Origin: an uncultured Bacteroidota bacterium | Lineage (GTDB): Bacteria; Bacteroidota; Bacteroidia; NS11-12g; UBA955 | DNA length: 14,078 bases | Direction: 5' to 3' | NCBI GenBank assembly: GCA_903959115.1 | Contig: CAJBVU010000239.1 | Span: 1 to 14,078, forward strand | In this document: piece after piece, positions 1 through 7,713 of the stretch | How the letters are laid out: the number at the start of each line of letters is the position of its first letter | Numbering within the stretch: the stretch's first letter is position 1 | The notes under the pieces: model-generated | Told to the model about the DNA's origin: nothing | What the model saw: the letters and a program-made list of their open reading frames with translations, nothing else | Database searches by the model: none | Program-made: the position numbers and the translations under genes

Positions 1-1961
1 ACCGGAGAAGTCATCTCGAGTCAAGGATTGTTCCTCACCAATCACCACTGCGGTTATGGTGCCATTCAAGAACTTTCTACCAATGAAGACAACATCCTAA
101 AGAATGGTTTCTGGGCTGCCAATCAACAAGCCGAGCGCAAAGCCAATTTCAATATCGGATTGCTTAAAAAAATCGAAGATGTTACCGCGATTGTTCTAAA
201 AGATATCGCCATCAACCAAGACGAAGCTTCCCGCGCAAAAGCCGTTATGGCCCAAATCGCGAAAGCCAAAGAAGCAGCCATCGCAGGTTTGGGTGAAGAA
301 CGCAACAACTACGTGGTGGAAATCTCCTCTTTCTACAACGGAAATCAATACTTGGCGATGTACTACGAAGTATACCGCGACATTCGTTTGGTTGGAACCC
401 CGCCAGAAAGTGTAGGAAAATTTGGTGGTGAGACCGACAACTGGCGTTGGCCCCGTCATACCTGCGACTTTAGCATGTTCCGCATTTATGCAAACGCAAA
501 CAACAAACCCGCAGATTTTACCCCTGCCAACAAGCCTTTTAACCCACAACACCACTTGGCGATCAACATCGGCGGAATGAAAACTGGCGATTATGCCATG
601 ATCATGGGTTATCCAGGTCGTACTACAAGATACACTTACAGCGAAGGCATCAAATACCTTGGTAGCAAAGAGCGCCCGATGCGTGTTGCCCTGCGCCGCG
701 ATATCATGGACGTGTACGAAAAATACATGAAGCAGGACGAATCAGTTCGTTTGATGTACTCAGATCGTTTGGCTGGTATCGGAAACTATTGGAACAAATT
801 TAACGGTGAAGCCAATGATTTGTCAAAACCAGGTGGCCTATACGATACCCGTAAAGCAGCTGAACTTTCTTTTGAACGTTGGATGCGTGAGAACAAAAAA
901 ACCGATGTATACGGCGATGTGACTTCTCTTTATGATGAAGCCTACCGCGAATTGTATACCTATGGCTTATACCCTGTCTACTTCCAAGATGGTATTTCTA
1001 ATAGCCAGCCAATGTCGTTTGCTATGTCGATCAAAGCCATCGCCGATGCCGTTGCCTCTGGAAAACCCGATACTGCAATGTCGAACGGTATGTTGCGCAA
1101 CCTCGATGAAATGTACAAAGAGTTCTACCCGGCCATCGAAAAAGAAGTATTGGCTGCGGTATTGGATCACCTTTACAAAGACCTCGATCCAACCATGTTG
1201 CCTGCAGATTTGGTCGCTTTGATGAAAAAATACAAAGACAATGCAAGCGCCGTTGCCGAAGTATTGTTCGCTAAGTCGATTTTATCCGACAAAGGCAGAA
1301 TGGCCAAATTCTTGGCGAAACCTTCAGCGAAAAAATTAGAGTCTGATTTGTTGTACAAGATCACCATCGCTTATATCAATAAACTTCGCGTGGATTTAAA
1401 ACCCACATACGATGGCATCAACAGCAAATTGGATCGCGCCAACCGCTTGTTCTTGTCGGCCCAGTTGGAAATGTCGAATGCAGGCGAACAAAGCAAAGTA
1501 ATGGCCCCAGACGCAAACGGAACAATGCGTTTGACTTACGGAACCGTACAGGCCTACGACGCCCGCGACGCTGTGAGTTTTTCTTACTTCACTACGTCTA
1601 AAGGGATTTTAGAAAAATACAAGGTTGCTGATTTTGAATTCGATGCGCCGCAAAAATTGCTTGCTTTGATTCGTGCCAAAGATTTTGGTCAGTATGCAGA
1701 CAATGATGGTGAGTTACATACATGTTTCTTAACCGACAACGACATTACTGGTGGTAACAGTGGTAGCCCTGTAATGAATGCAAAAGGCCAATTGATAGGA
1801 CTGCATTTGATGGTAACTGGGAAGCAATTAGTTCAGATTTCGCTTTCTTGCCAACGGTTCAAAGAACGATTAGCTTGGATGTTCGATATACTTTATTCAT
1901 TGTAGAGAAATTGGGTGGTGCAAAGCATCTAATTGACGAAATGACAATTGTAAGAGACTAA
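1..1961 (+). CDS. S46 family dipeptidyl peptidase (DPP7-like), 5'-partial, with apparent C-terminal frameshift
   Basis: Serine exopeptidase that removes dipeptides from the N-terminus of peptides, probably periplasmic. The frame is open from base 1, so the signal peptide and the first several dozen residues lie outside the window. The chymotrypsin-like triad is visible: His in TNHHCGYGAIQ (codon 46-48), Asp in RHTCDFSMF (466-468) and Ser in TGGNSGSP (1759-1761). Family members usually have Gly, not Cys, just before that Asp. The open frame stops at 1905 with a C-terminus unlike the family. Moving to the third frame from about 1804 gives FDGNWEAISSD, then DVRYTLFIVEKLGGAKHL, ending at a TAA at 1959-1961, which is the expected S46 ending. 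One base appears to be missing near 1801-1806. Gly after FD matches DPP7 (hydrophobic P1 preference) rather than DPP11, which has Arg there; the specificity is inferred from that residue. A gene caller would probably stop at 1905. Confidence 0.93.
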
Positions 1962-1968
1962 GTTTTTA

Positions 1969-2003
1969 CCCCCCGGCGAATTGGAAATCCAATTCGCCCG
2001 GGG
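1969..2003. repeat. GC-rich inverted repeat (hairpin) downstream of the S46 gene
   Basis: GGCGAATTGG (1975-1984) pairs with CCAATTCGCC (1989-1998) around an AAAT loop. Four more C-G pairs extend the stem beyond one mismatch or bulge. It starts a few bases after the restored S46 stop codon. No T-run follows on either strand, so it is not a classical intrinsic terminator by itself. It may protect the mRNA 3' end or act with the terminator 40 nt further on. Confidence 0.7.
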
Positions 2004-2040
2004 ATTAATCAAAAAACGAATACCTCGTTTCAAACGACAT

Positions 2041-2078
2041 AAAAAGAAAGGGCTTCCTCGCGGAAGCCCTTTCTTTTT
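2041..2078. terminator. Bidirectional intrinsic terminator between convergent S46 and tetR genes
   Basis: A perfect 17-bp inverted repeat: 2041-2057 pairs with 2062-2078 around the four-base loop TCGC. The core GGGCTTCC/GGAAGCCC is flanked by A-rich sequence on the left and T-rich sequence on the right. A transcript from either strand therefore ends in a stable hairpin followed by U's. It lies between convergent genes and can serve both the S46 peptidase (+) and the TetR-type regulator (-). Confidence 0.93.
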
Positions 2079-2181
2079 ATGAGCTATTTGTTTCTTGGGT
2101 CCGCAATGAGGCAACTAACAACCTGCGGATATCCTTGAATCCTTGTTTAAAGATGTGACCACATCGTCACACCATATTGAT

Positions 2182-2919
2182 TTATCTGCTACGATTAAAC
2201 CAACCCCCTCGAGGCGCTTTTTCTTCCTCAACAATCTTATTTGAACTACCCGATCCAAATGTTGGATAACTTGGCGGTGCGCTCGCTGTGCTAGCAACAC
2301 TTGATTCCTTTTTTTCCATTACGGCGGAATCCATCACCAAAGTATCTTTCACTTGCTTCTGAAGTGTGCTAACCATACTGATAAAAGTATCCTTAGATCC
2401 CCTTACTTTTCCTATGGTATAACAACCCATCATTTGACCTATGATAAACAATGCCATTGATCTAGCGTCTGTTTGACTCTTCAATTCCCCAGCCACTCGA
2501 CCAGCCATAATGGCTTTTTGCAAGATGCGAACCTGAACTTCGTTCACCGCTTCCAATTTCTGACGAAACAATTCATCGGAATGACTCATTTCCAAAATCA
2601 TATTGGTCAACACATCACCACGTTTGATGATAGTATCTGTAGCTTTTGACTTTTCGTTCTCAAAAATTGCATTGATTGCAGCCGCAATTCCCGATTCGAT
2701 GTTATTCAACGACGCCCATTTCTGTTCATAAAATGGCAACATAACCTCATCAACAACAGCATATCCCAACTCCGATTTATTCGGAAAATAATGATAAAAC
2801 GCTCCCTTTGTAATTTTCAATCGCGCTATCTCTTTGTCTGTGCGCAAGGTCTCGAAACCCTTTGCTTGAATCGCTTCAAAGCAACGTTGTAAGATCAATT
2901 GTCGTGTAGTTGTGCTCAT
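2182..2919 (-). CDS. TetR/AcrR family transcriptional regulator
   Basis: One-component transcriptional repressor, 245 residues from the ATG at 2919. A GTG three codons upstream is also in frame, but ATG is preferred. The N-terminal helix-turn-helix is clear at about residues 20-45: TDKEIARLKITKGAFYHYFP followed by NKSEL, the hallmark of the family. The following helical region (GYAVVDEVMLPFYEQ onward) is the ligand-binding and dimerisation domain, and its ligand cannot be read from sequence. The last 45 or so residues are low complexity, rich in Ser, Ala, Pro and Glu, ending GGWFNRSR. That tail is unusual for a family that normally stops near 190-210 residues. The gene lies 158 nt downstream of asnS on the same strand, has its own candidate -7 box, and converges on the S46 gene. 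Its target is unknown; autoregulation or control of a neighbouring gene is only a guess. Confidence 0.92.
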   Translation of the reverse strand: MSTTTRQLILQRCFEAIQAKGFETLRTDKEIARLKITKGAFYHYFPNKSELGYAVVDEVMLPFYEQKWASLNNIESGIAAAINAIFENEKSKATDTIIKRGDVLTNMILEMSHSDELFRQKLEAVNEVQVRILQKAIMAGRVAGELKSQTDARSMALFIIGQMMGCYTIGKVRGSKDTFISMVSTLQKQVKDTLVMDSAVMEKKESSVASTASAPPSYPTFGSGSSNKIVEEEKAPRGGWFNRSR

Positions 2920-2927
2920 AGGGACCA

Positions 2928-2935
2928 CAAATATA
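2928..2935 (-). promoter_or_regulatory. Candidate Bacteroidetes -7 box for the tetR-type gene
   Basis: On the minus strand the sequence reads TATATTTG, an exact match to the TAnnTTTG -7 element, ending 8 nt before the ATG. The nearest TTTG (2960-2963) is 24 nt upstream, longer than the usual 19-21, so the -33 element is weak. If used, the transcript would have a leader of only a few nucleotides. Confidence 0.5.
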
Positions 2936-3077
2936 CCAACAAGTTTGTTTAAATGTTAACAAAATGTGGAAAACGGCAATTTTTTTTTAAGTCCTTGTTA
3001 TTCAGTGGATTTGGGACTCAAAATCGACATATTTCATGAAAAAACATGCCAAAAAATCGTCATTTTCAACGCAAAAC

Positions 3078-4622
3078 TTAGGGTGTCAGTCTGCCATACA
3101 TCCTCGGGAATGGAATACTCTCACGTACGTGCTTCAATTTACACACCCAAGTAACCAATCGTTCCAGACCCAATCCAAAACCTGCATGAGGCACAGAACC
3201 GTAGCGTCTTAAATCCAAATACCACTCAAAGGCATCCATTGGCAAGTCGTGCTCAACAATTTTAGATCTAAGCAATTCCAAATCCGTTTCTCTTTCGCCA
3301 CCACCCACAATCTCTCCGTATCCCTCGGGAGCCAAAACATCAACCCCGCGCGCAAAACGAGAATCGGTTGGATTTCTCTTCAAATAAAATGCCTTCACTT
3401 CATGAGGCCAGTCGTAAACCATCACTGGTCGGTCAAACAATCGGGTAATTACCGTTTCGTCTGATCCACCAAAATCCTCACCATATTTAAAATTCTTCGC
3501 ACTCTGAATCCACTGCGGAATATTCCTCAAATCTTCTTCAACGTCCGATTTATCTTGCTTTAACTGGGTAATCTTGGTCTGGTTGAAATTAATCTCGCCT
3601 TTTTTCATTCCAGGGACCGCTATTTTGGCTTCCCTTTCAGCAATTTCTGCATCCAATGAAACCAACAAAGCCTCGCAACGCTTCAGCTCATCCTCCAAAC
3701 TCACAATACTGTTCACCCCGTTTACATCCTCTTCACCTTTAATTATCCTTACCGCTTGATCGTATGTCATCCTAGGAAACGCGCCCAAGCTCGACTCCAA
3801 TACAGAAACATCCCTGCCAATGGTGGTCAATTCGCCCTTACACTTCTCCAAAACCCGCTTCAACACATGCTGCAAAAAGCCTTCGATGCAATCCATGTTT
3901 TGAAAGATATCGTGGAACGCCATCTCGGGTTCTATCATCCAGAACTCAGACAAATGCCTGCGCGTCTTAGATTTCTCAGCCCTAAATGTTGGACCAAACG
4001 TATAAATTTTGCCCATGGCCATGGCCATCGCCTCACCGTATAACTGTCCGCTCTGACTCAAAAAAGCCTGCTCACCGTAAAAATCTGTTTCAAACAAAGT
4101 ACTGGTACCCTCACATGCATTCCCCGTAAAAATGGGAGCATCCATCTGCACAAAACCCTCTCCCTGGAAATATTCGTGAATCGAATAAATGATGGTATTC
4201 CTGATTCGCATAATGGCCCACTGACGTGTACTGCGCAACCATAAATGTCGCTGATCCATCAAAAACTCAATCCCGTGTTCTTTTTTCGCAATGGGATAAT
4301 TCTCCGAAACGCCAAAAACACTCAGCGAAGTAACCTGCAATTCAACACCACCCAGCTGCTTCTCATCCGCCTTTAACAATCCATGCAACTCAACACTGGT
4401 CTCCAAACTCAACGTTTGCGCCAACTCCAAATACTGCTCATTGGCCGTTTCCGCAGTAACCACACACTGAACATAGCCCGTGCCATCGCGCAAAATCACA
4501 AAAACAATACCCTTGCCCTCACGCTTATTTGATACCCAACCACGCAAAACGACTGTTTCGTTGATGTGCGATTGAAGGTTCTGTATACTGACCGACTTTG
4601 AACTGAAATCCTGACTTCCCAT
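3078..4622 (-). CDS. asnS: Asparaginyl-tRNA synthetase (AsnRS), class IIb, with internal insertion
   Basis: Charges tRNA-Asn with asparagine, using ATP, in the cytoplasm. It has 514 residues. The N-terminal OB-fold anticodon-binding domain (about 20-105) contains VVLRGWVSNKREGKGIVFV. The class II catalytic core has motif 2 at 213-234 (FRAEKSKTRRH, then EFWMIEPEM) and motif 3 at 481-490 (GFGLGLERLV). The protein ends IPFPRMYGRLTP. The details (KEHGIEFLMDQRHLWLR, YGEDFGG, LAPEGYGEI) resemble the Thermus/Bacillus-type enzyme rather than the E. coli type. It is longer than the roughly 430-470 residues typical of AsnRS because of an insert at about 296-378, rich in Glu, Lys and Leu, with two coiled-coil-like helices. 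The gene is divergent from rpoN across 118 nt. No convincing terminator follows it before the tetR-type gene. Confidence 0.98.
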   Translation of the reverse strand: MGSQDFSSKSVSIQNLQSHINETVVLRGWVSNKREGKGIVFVILRDGTGYVQCVVTAETANEQYLELAQTLSLETSVELHGLLKADEKQLGGVELQVTSLSVFGVSENYPIAKKEHGIEFLMDQRHLWLRSTRQWAIMRIRNTIIYSIHEYFQGEGFVQMDAPIFTGNACEGTSTLFETDFYGEQAFLSQSGQLYGEAMAMAMGKIYTFGPTFRAEKSKTRRHLSEFWMIEPEMAFHDIFQNMDCIEGFLQHVLKRVLEKCKGELTTIGRDVSVLESSLGAFPRMTYDQAVRIIKGEEDVNGVNSIVSLEDELKRCEALLVSLDAEIAEREAKIAVPGMKKGEINFNQTKITQLKQDKSDVEEDLRNIPQWIQSAKNFKYGEDFGGSDETVITRLFDRPVMVYDWPHEVKAFYLKRNPTDSRFARGVDVLAPEGYGEIVGGGERETDLELLRSKIVEHDLPMDAFEWYLDLRRYGSVPHAGFGLGLERLVTWVCKLKHVRESIPFPRMYGRLTP

Positions 4623-4666
4623 GTTAACTGTGTGATTATTATTATCGATTGAAAATGCTTGTATTG

Positions 4667-4674
4667 CAAAGATA
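4667..4674 (-). promoter_or_regulatory. Candidate -7 box for asnS
   Basis: On the minus strand the sequence reads TATCTTTG, fitting TAnnTTTG, in the 118-nt divergent asnS/rpoN gap. It would give a leader of roughly 40 nt. No TTTG occurs at 19-21 nt upstream; the nearest is only 12 nt away, so only the -7 half is supported. Confidence 0.45.
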
Positions 4675-4705
4675 AGAAAAGGGCTTCAAAATTTATGGCA
4701 CGATA

Positions 4706-4736
4706 TTTGTTAAAAGGGCAAAATTTCCTATATTTG
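4706..4736 (+). promoter_or_regulatory. Consensus Bacteroidetes promoter of rpoN, abutting the start codon
   Basis: TTTG (4706-4709), exactly 19 nt, then TATATTTG (4729-4736) is a full match to the Bacteroidetes primary sigma consensus TTTG-N19-TAnnTTTG. Only four bases (TGAT) separate the -7 box from the rpoN ATG at 4741. Transcription should therefore begin at or within a base or two of the start codon, predicting a leaderless or nearly leaderless mRNA. Confidence 0.75.
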
Positions 4737-4740
4737 TGAT

Positions 4741-6267
4741 ATGGCCCTCAAACAAGAGTTATCGCAGAAGCTGTTTCAGAAGCTGAGTCCGCAACAGATT
4801 CAGTTTATTAAGCTGCTTCAACTGAATACACAAGACTTTGAGGAGAAGGTGGGGCAGGAATTGCTCGACAATCCCGCTCTTGAGAATTTGGAAGGGGTGG
4901 ATGAGGCCATCGACTATAGGGTAAACGATGATCGCAACAACGACGATCGCAAAGAAAAGCCCGAATCAACCAACGAGGAGTCGGGTCCAGAAGAGCCAGT
5001 TATCGACAATGCCTACGACGATTATGGTCAGGATATTAATGTGGATGAACTGCTCCGTGCTGGCGGCGATGACGACTACGGAAGTTTCCGAATGGGCGAA
5101 GATTACAGCAACGAAGAGCACCGCGAAATGCCCCTGGCCGCCCAAAGCACCTTCCACGAATACCTCTACGAACAAGCCCGTGCCATCTTTGAAGACCGCG
5201 AACTAGAACTCGTTTATCACCTCATTGGTTCTATCGAAGACGATGGCTATTTACGTCGTGAATTGCGCAGTATCGTCAACGACCTCGCCTTCAACGAAAA
5301 CGTAATGACCACCGAAGCCCAACTCGAGCGATTGTTGATTAAAATTCAGAATTTCGACCCACCAGGAATCGCGGCGCGTGACTTACAAGAATGCCTTTTG
5401 CTTCAGTTGTATAAAAAGGATTACGGCGACAATCCCGCGATTGATTTAGCCGAAAAGTTGCTTTCTGAACAGTTCGATGCCTTTACAAAGAAGCACTACG
5501 ATAAAATAAAAAAGAGTCTCAAAATCAACGACGAGCAACTCAAAGCGGCGATGGGTGAAATCCTAAAGCTCAATCCAAAACCAGGCGAAACGGGTAGCAT
5601 CAGCGGAAAAACGCAGTACATCGTGCCGGACTTCACTGTCATCAACGACGAAGGGGTGCTCCAAGTGCGATTAAATGGCAGAAATGCGCCGGAATTGCGA
5701 TTAAGTGCTTCGTATATCGAAACTCTGAAGGCCTACGAAAACAGCCCGCACAAAGAAAAACAGCTGCGCGATGCGGTTCAATATATCAAACAGAAAGTAG
5801 ACGGCGCCAGATGGTTCATCGATAGCGTGAAACAACGTCAGAACACCCTGATGAAAACCATGCAAGCCATCGTACAACGTCAGCACGAATTCTTCATCGA
5901 AAGCGGCGACGAGACCAAACTCAAGCCAATGATTTTGAAAGACATCGCAACCCAGGTTGAATTGGATATTTCTACCATTTCTCGCGTGGCAAACAGCAAA
6001 TACGTGGAAACCGATTTTGGTATCATCCCATTGAAATTCTTCTTCTCCGAAGGTCTAACCAACGACGATGGCGAAGAGGTGAGCAACCGTGAAATCAAGA
6101 AAATCCTGAGCAACGCTATCGGACAAGAGGACAAAGTAAAACCCCTCACAGACGAAGCTTTAATGGACTTACTCAAAGAAAAAGGGTATAACATTGCCCG
6201 CCGGACAGTGGCCAAATACCGTGAGCAATTGGGAATTCCCGTAGCTCGTTTGAGAAAGGAACTTTAA
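4741..6267 (+). CDS. rpoN: RNA polymerase sigma-54 factor (RpoN)
   Basis: Alternative sigma factor that directs RNA polymerase to -24/-12 promoters and needs an AAA+ enhancer-binding activator. It has 508 residues. Region I (about 1-50) has the Gln/Leu-rich pattern LSPQQIQFIKLLQLNTQDFE and NPALE. Region II (about 50-130) is very acidic, with runs such as GGDDDYGS. The core-binding region follows (LERLLIKIQNFDPPGIAARD), then the helix-turn-helix region with DISTISRVANSKYV. The RpoN box ARRTVAKYRE is at 486-495, near the C-terminus. All regions are present and the length is normal. The start is fixed by the upstream promoter and the conserved N-terminus. No activator gene or -24/-12 promoter was identified in the window. 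The stop codon lies one base from that of the convergent metalloprotease gene. Confidence 0.98.
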   Translation: MALKQELSQKLFQKLSPQQIQFIKLLQLNTQDFEEKVGQELLDNPALENLEGVDEAIDYRVNDDRNNDDRKEKPESTNEESGPEEPVIDNAYDDYGQDINVDELLRAGGDDDYGSFRMGEDYSNEEHREMPLAAQSTFHEYLYEQARAIFEDRELELVYHLIGSIEDDGYLRRELRSIVNDLAFNENVMTTEAQLERLLIKIQNFDPPGIAARDLQECLLLQLYKKDYGDNPAIDLAEKLLSEQFDAFTKKHYDKIKKSLKINDEQLKAAMGEILKLNPKPGETGSISGKTQYIVPDFTVINDEGVLQVRLNGRNAPELRLSASYIETLKAYENSPHKEKQLRDAVQYIKQKVDGARWFIDSVKQRQNTLMKTMQAIVQRQHEFFIESGDETKLKPMILKDIATQVELDISTISRVANSKYVETDFGIIPLKFFFSEGLTNDDGEEVSNREIKKILSNAIGQEDKVKPLTDEALMDLLKEKGYNIARRTVAKYREQLGIPVARLRKEL

Positions 6268-6268
6268 T

Positions 6269-7675
6269 TTACTCTACAAATAACTTCTGCTTGCGAATCA
6301 CTTTGCCATCGCTGGTGCGCACCAAACGGGCAACATAAGCGCCGGTTGACCATGACTCGGTATCCACTAAGGTTTCATTCTTCTTGATGGCGATGGGCTC
6401 AGTAATTGCCTGCCCTAACATCGTAAAAAACTGGATCTCCAATTGGTCTAAAACATCCTCATTCTTAACCTCAACCATCACCTTTTTGATATTTGACTTG
6501 GGATAAATTAATATCTCGTTGTATACAACTGTATCAAATATTCGCAGCTTGGTTATTATGTCTTTTTTGATTGGTAAATCCACACGATACTCAGTAATTG
6601 ACTTTCGCATCATCGATACCTGCTGTTTTGTGAAAATGTTCTGACAAGCCTCAGTAGAATAATCCATGTAGTTTTCAAACATATCAGGCATGTCGTTTTT
6701 TGGCTCTAAACAAGTATTTCCGCCCAAATTACAAGTAAACCCTGCGCCTATGCCTTGCAATGGGGTATCGTCGATGTAATCATCCAAGGTGCACTTATTG
6801 CCATTGAATTGATCATCCGCCCAAATATGCCTCAACCCCAAAAAATGACCCACTTCGTGAATGGCACATCTACCCAAGTTAGCCGATGCAATGGCGCCAG
6901 TTGCGCGTGGATTGTTCCTGCCCACTACTTTGTAATGCAAGACCACACCTTGCCGGTTATCAGCGACCCAAGATCCACTTGTCCACGACGGATGCCCAAA
7001 GGGTGGAAAGGCATAGCCCAATAAATTGTCTTGGTTGTTCACGCTCAAATCGCAAACCCAAATGTTTAAATATTTTGTAGGATCCCAGGGGTCGGCGCCC
7101 GCGGTAGCCGACGCTTTCATCGCATCCCCCAATTGGCCATTGTTAGATCCAAAAGTGGTTCTGGTAGTGGGCTTATGAATCATCCCATTGGTAGCCACGC
7201 CATTAGGATCCACCGATGCCAACACAAACTGAATCCTAGCCGAACCGGCCCTTGGCTTAAAAATCTCTCGCGTTTTTACTGTATCGGGATTCCTGCGATT
7301 GAAATCTCTATTCAACACCTCAATTTGAGAAATCAGTAAAGAGTCGTTCAAGTTTTCATTGGCCACATTATACAACACATGAAAAACAACGGGAATCGTG
7401 TAAATGGTATCGTAATAAAAAATGGTATCGGTAATGCGCTTTTTTCTAGATTCGACAATAGGATTAGACTTTACAAGTTGCAACGTCTGGGCATCATATT
7501 TTGATTTAAAACCTGGATACTGCGCTTCTAATTGGTCGATTACCTTAGCAAATCCACAAGGCTCATTCAAGTGAGGATTTTGAACCCCTTGCGCGATTAA
7601 ATTCTGTTGAGAAATCCCAAATAATAAAAGCGCTAAAAAGGCAATACGCTTAAGAAAACAATGAAAAACGCCCAT
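6269..7675 (-). CDS. Secreted M43-type zinc metalloprotease with T9SS C-terminal sorting region
   Basis: Predicted extracellular metzincin endopeptidase of 468 residues. An N-terminal signal peptide (about 1-29) has Lys-Arg followed by a hydrophobic stretch and ends near LIAQG. The zinc-binding motif HEVGHFLGLRH is at 273-283 and the Met-turn NYMDY at 335-339, with a Cys-rich stretch between them, as in pappalysin-like M43 enzymes. The last 80 or so residues (ILIYPKSNIKKV at the start, KVIRKQKLFVE at the end) look like a type A Por/T9SS sorting domain, which implies export across the outer membrane by the gliding/Por machinery. The substrate cannot be inferred. The gene follows the PaaG-like gene by 38 nt on the same strand and converges on rpoN with one base between stop codons, leaving no room for an intergenic terminator. 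Confidence 0.93.
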   Translation of the reverse strand: MGVFHCFLKRIAFLALLLFGISQQNLIAQGVQNPHLNEPCGFAKVIDQLEAQYPGFKSKYDAQTLQLVKSNPIVESRKKRITDTIFYYDTIYTIPVVFHVLYNVANENLNDSLLISQIEVLNRDFNRRNPDTVKTREIFKPRAGSARIQFVLASVDPNGVATNGMIHKPTTRTTFGSNNGQLGDAMKASATAGADPWDPTKYLNIWVCDLSVNNQDNLLGYAFPPFGHPSWTSGSWVADNRQGVVLHYKVVGRNNPRATGAIASANLGRCAIHEVGHFLGLRHIWADDQFNGNKCTLDDYIDDTPLQGIGAGFTCNLGGNTCLEPKNDMPDMFENYMDYSTEACQNIFTKQQVSMMRKSITEYRVDLPIKKDIITKLRIFDTVVYNEILIYPKSNIKKVMVEVKNEDVLDQLEIQFFTMLGQAITEPIAIKKNETLVDTESWSTGAYVARLVRTSDGKVIRKQKLFVE

Positions 7676-7713
7676 AGAGTCTGCAAATTACATCTTTTGA
7701 AAGGAAGTTGCCC

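Noticed and set aside
196..555. 119-codon open frame on the minus strand
   Set aside because: It is antisense to the conserved S46 peptidase coding region and shows no family resemblance.
1795..1812. Programmed -1 ribosomal frameshift as the explanation of the S46 frame change
   Set aside because: The bases around GGACTGCATTTGATGG contain no X XXY YYZ slippery heptamer and no obvious downstream stimulatory structure. A simple one-base indel or sequencing error fits better.
2920..3077. Intrinsic terminator after asnS, suggested by the nine-base T run at 2980-2988
   Set aside because: asnS is read on the minus strand, where this run is A's. The only pairing nearby (AGTCC with GGACT, 19-nt loop) is too weak.
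3489..3737. Intein or mobile insertion in asnS
   Set aside because: The insert is only about 80 residues, lacks Cys/Ser and His-Asn splice junctions, and is made of charged helices.
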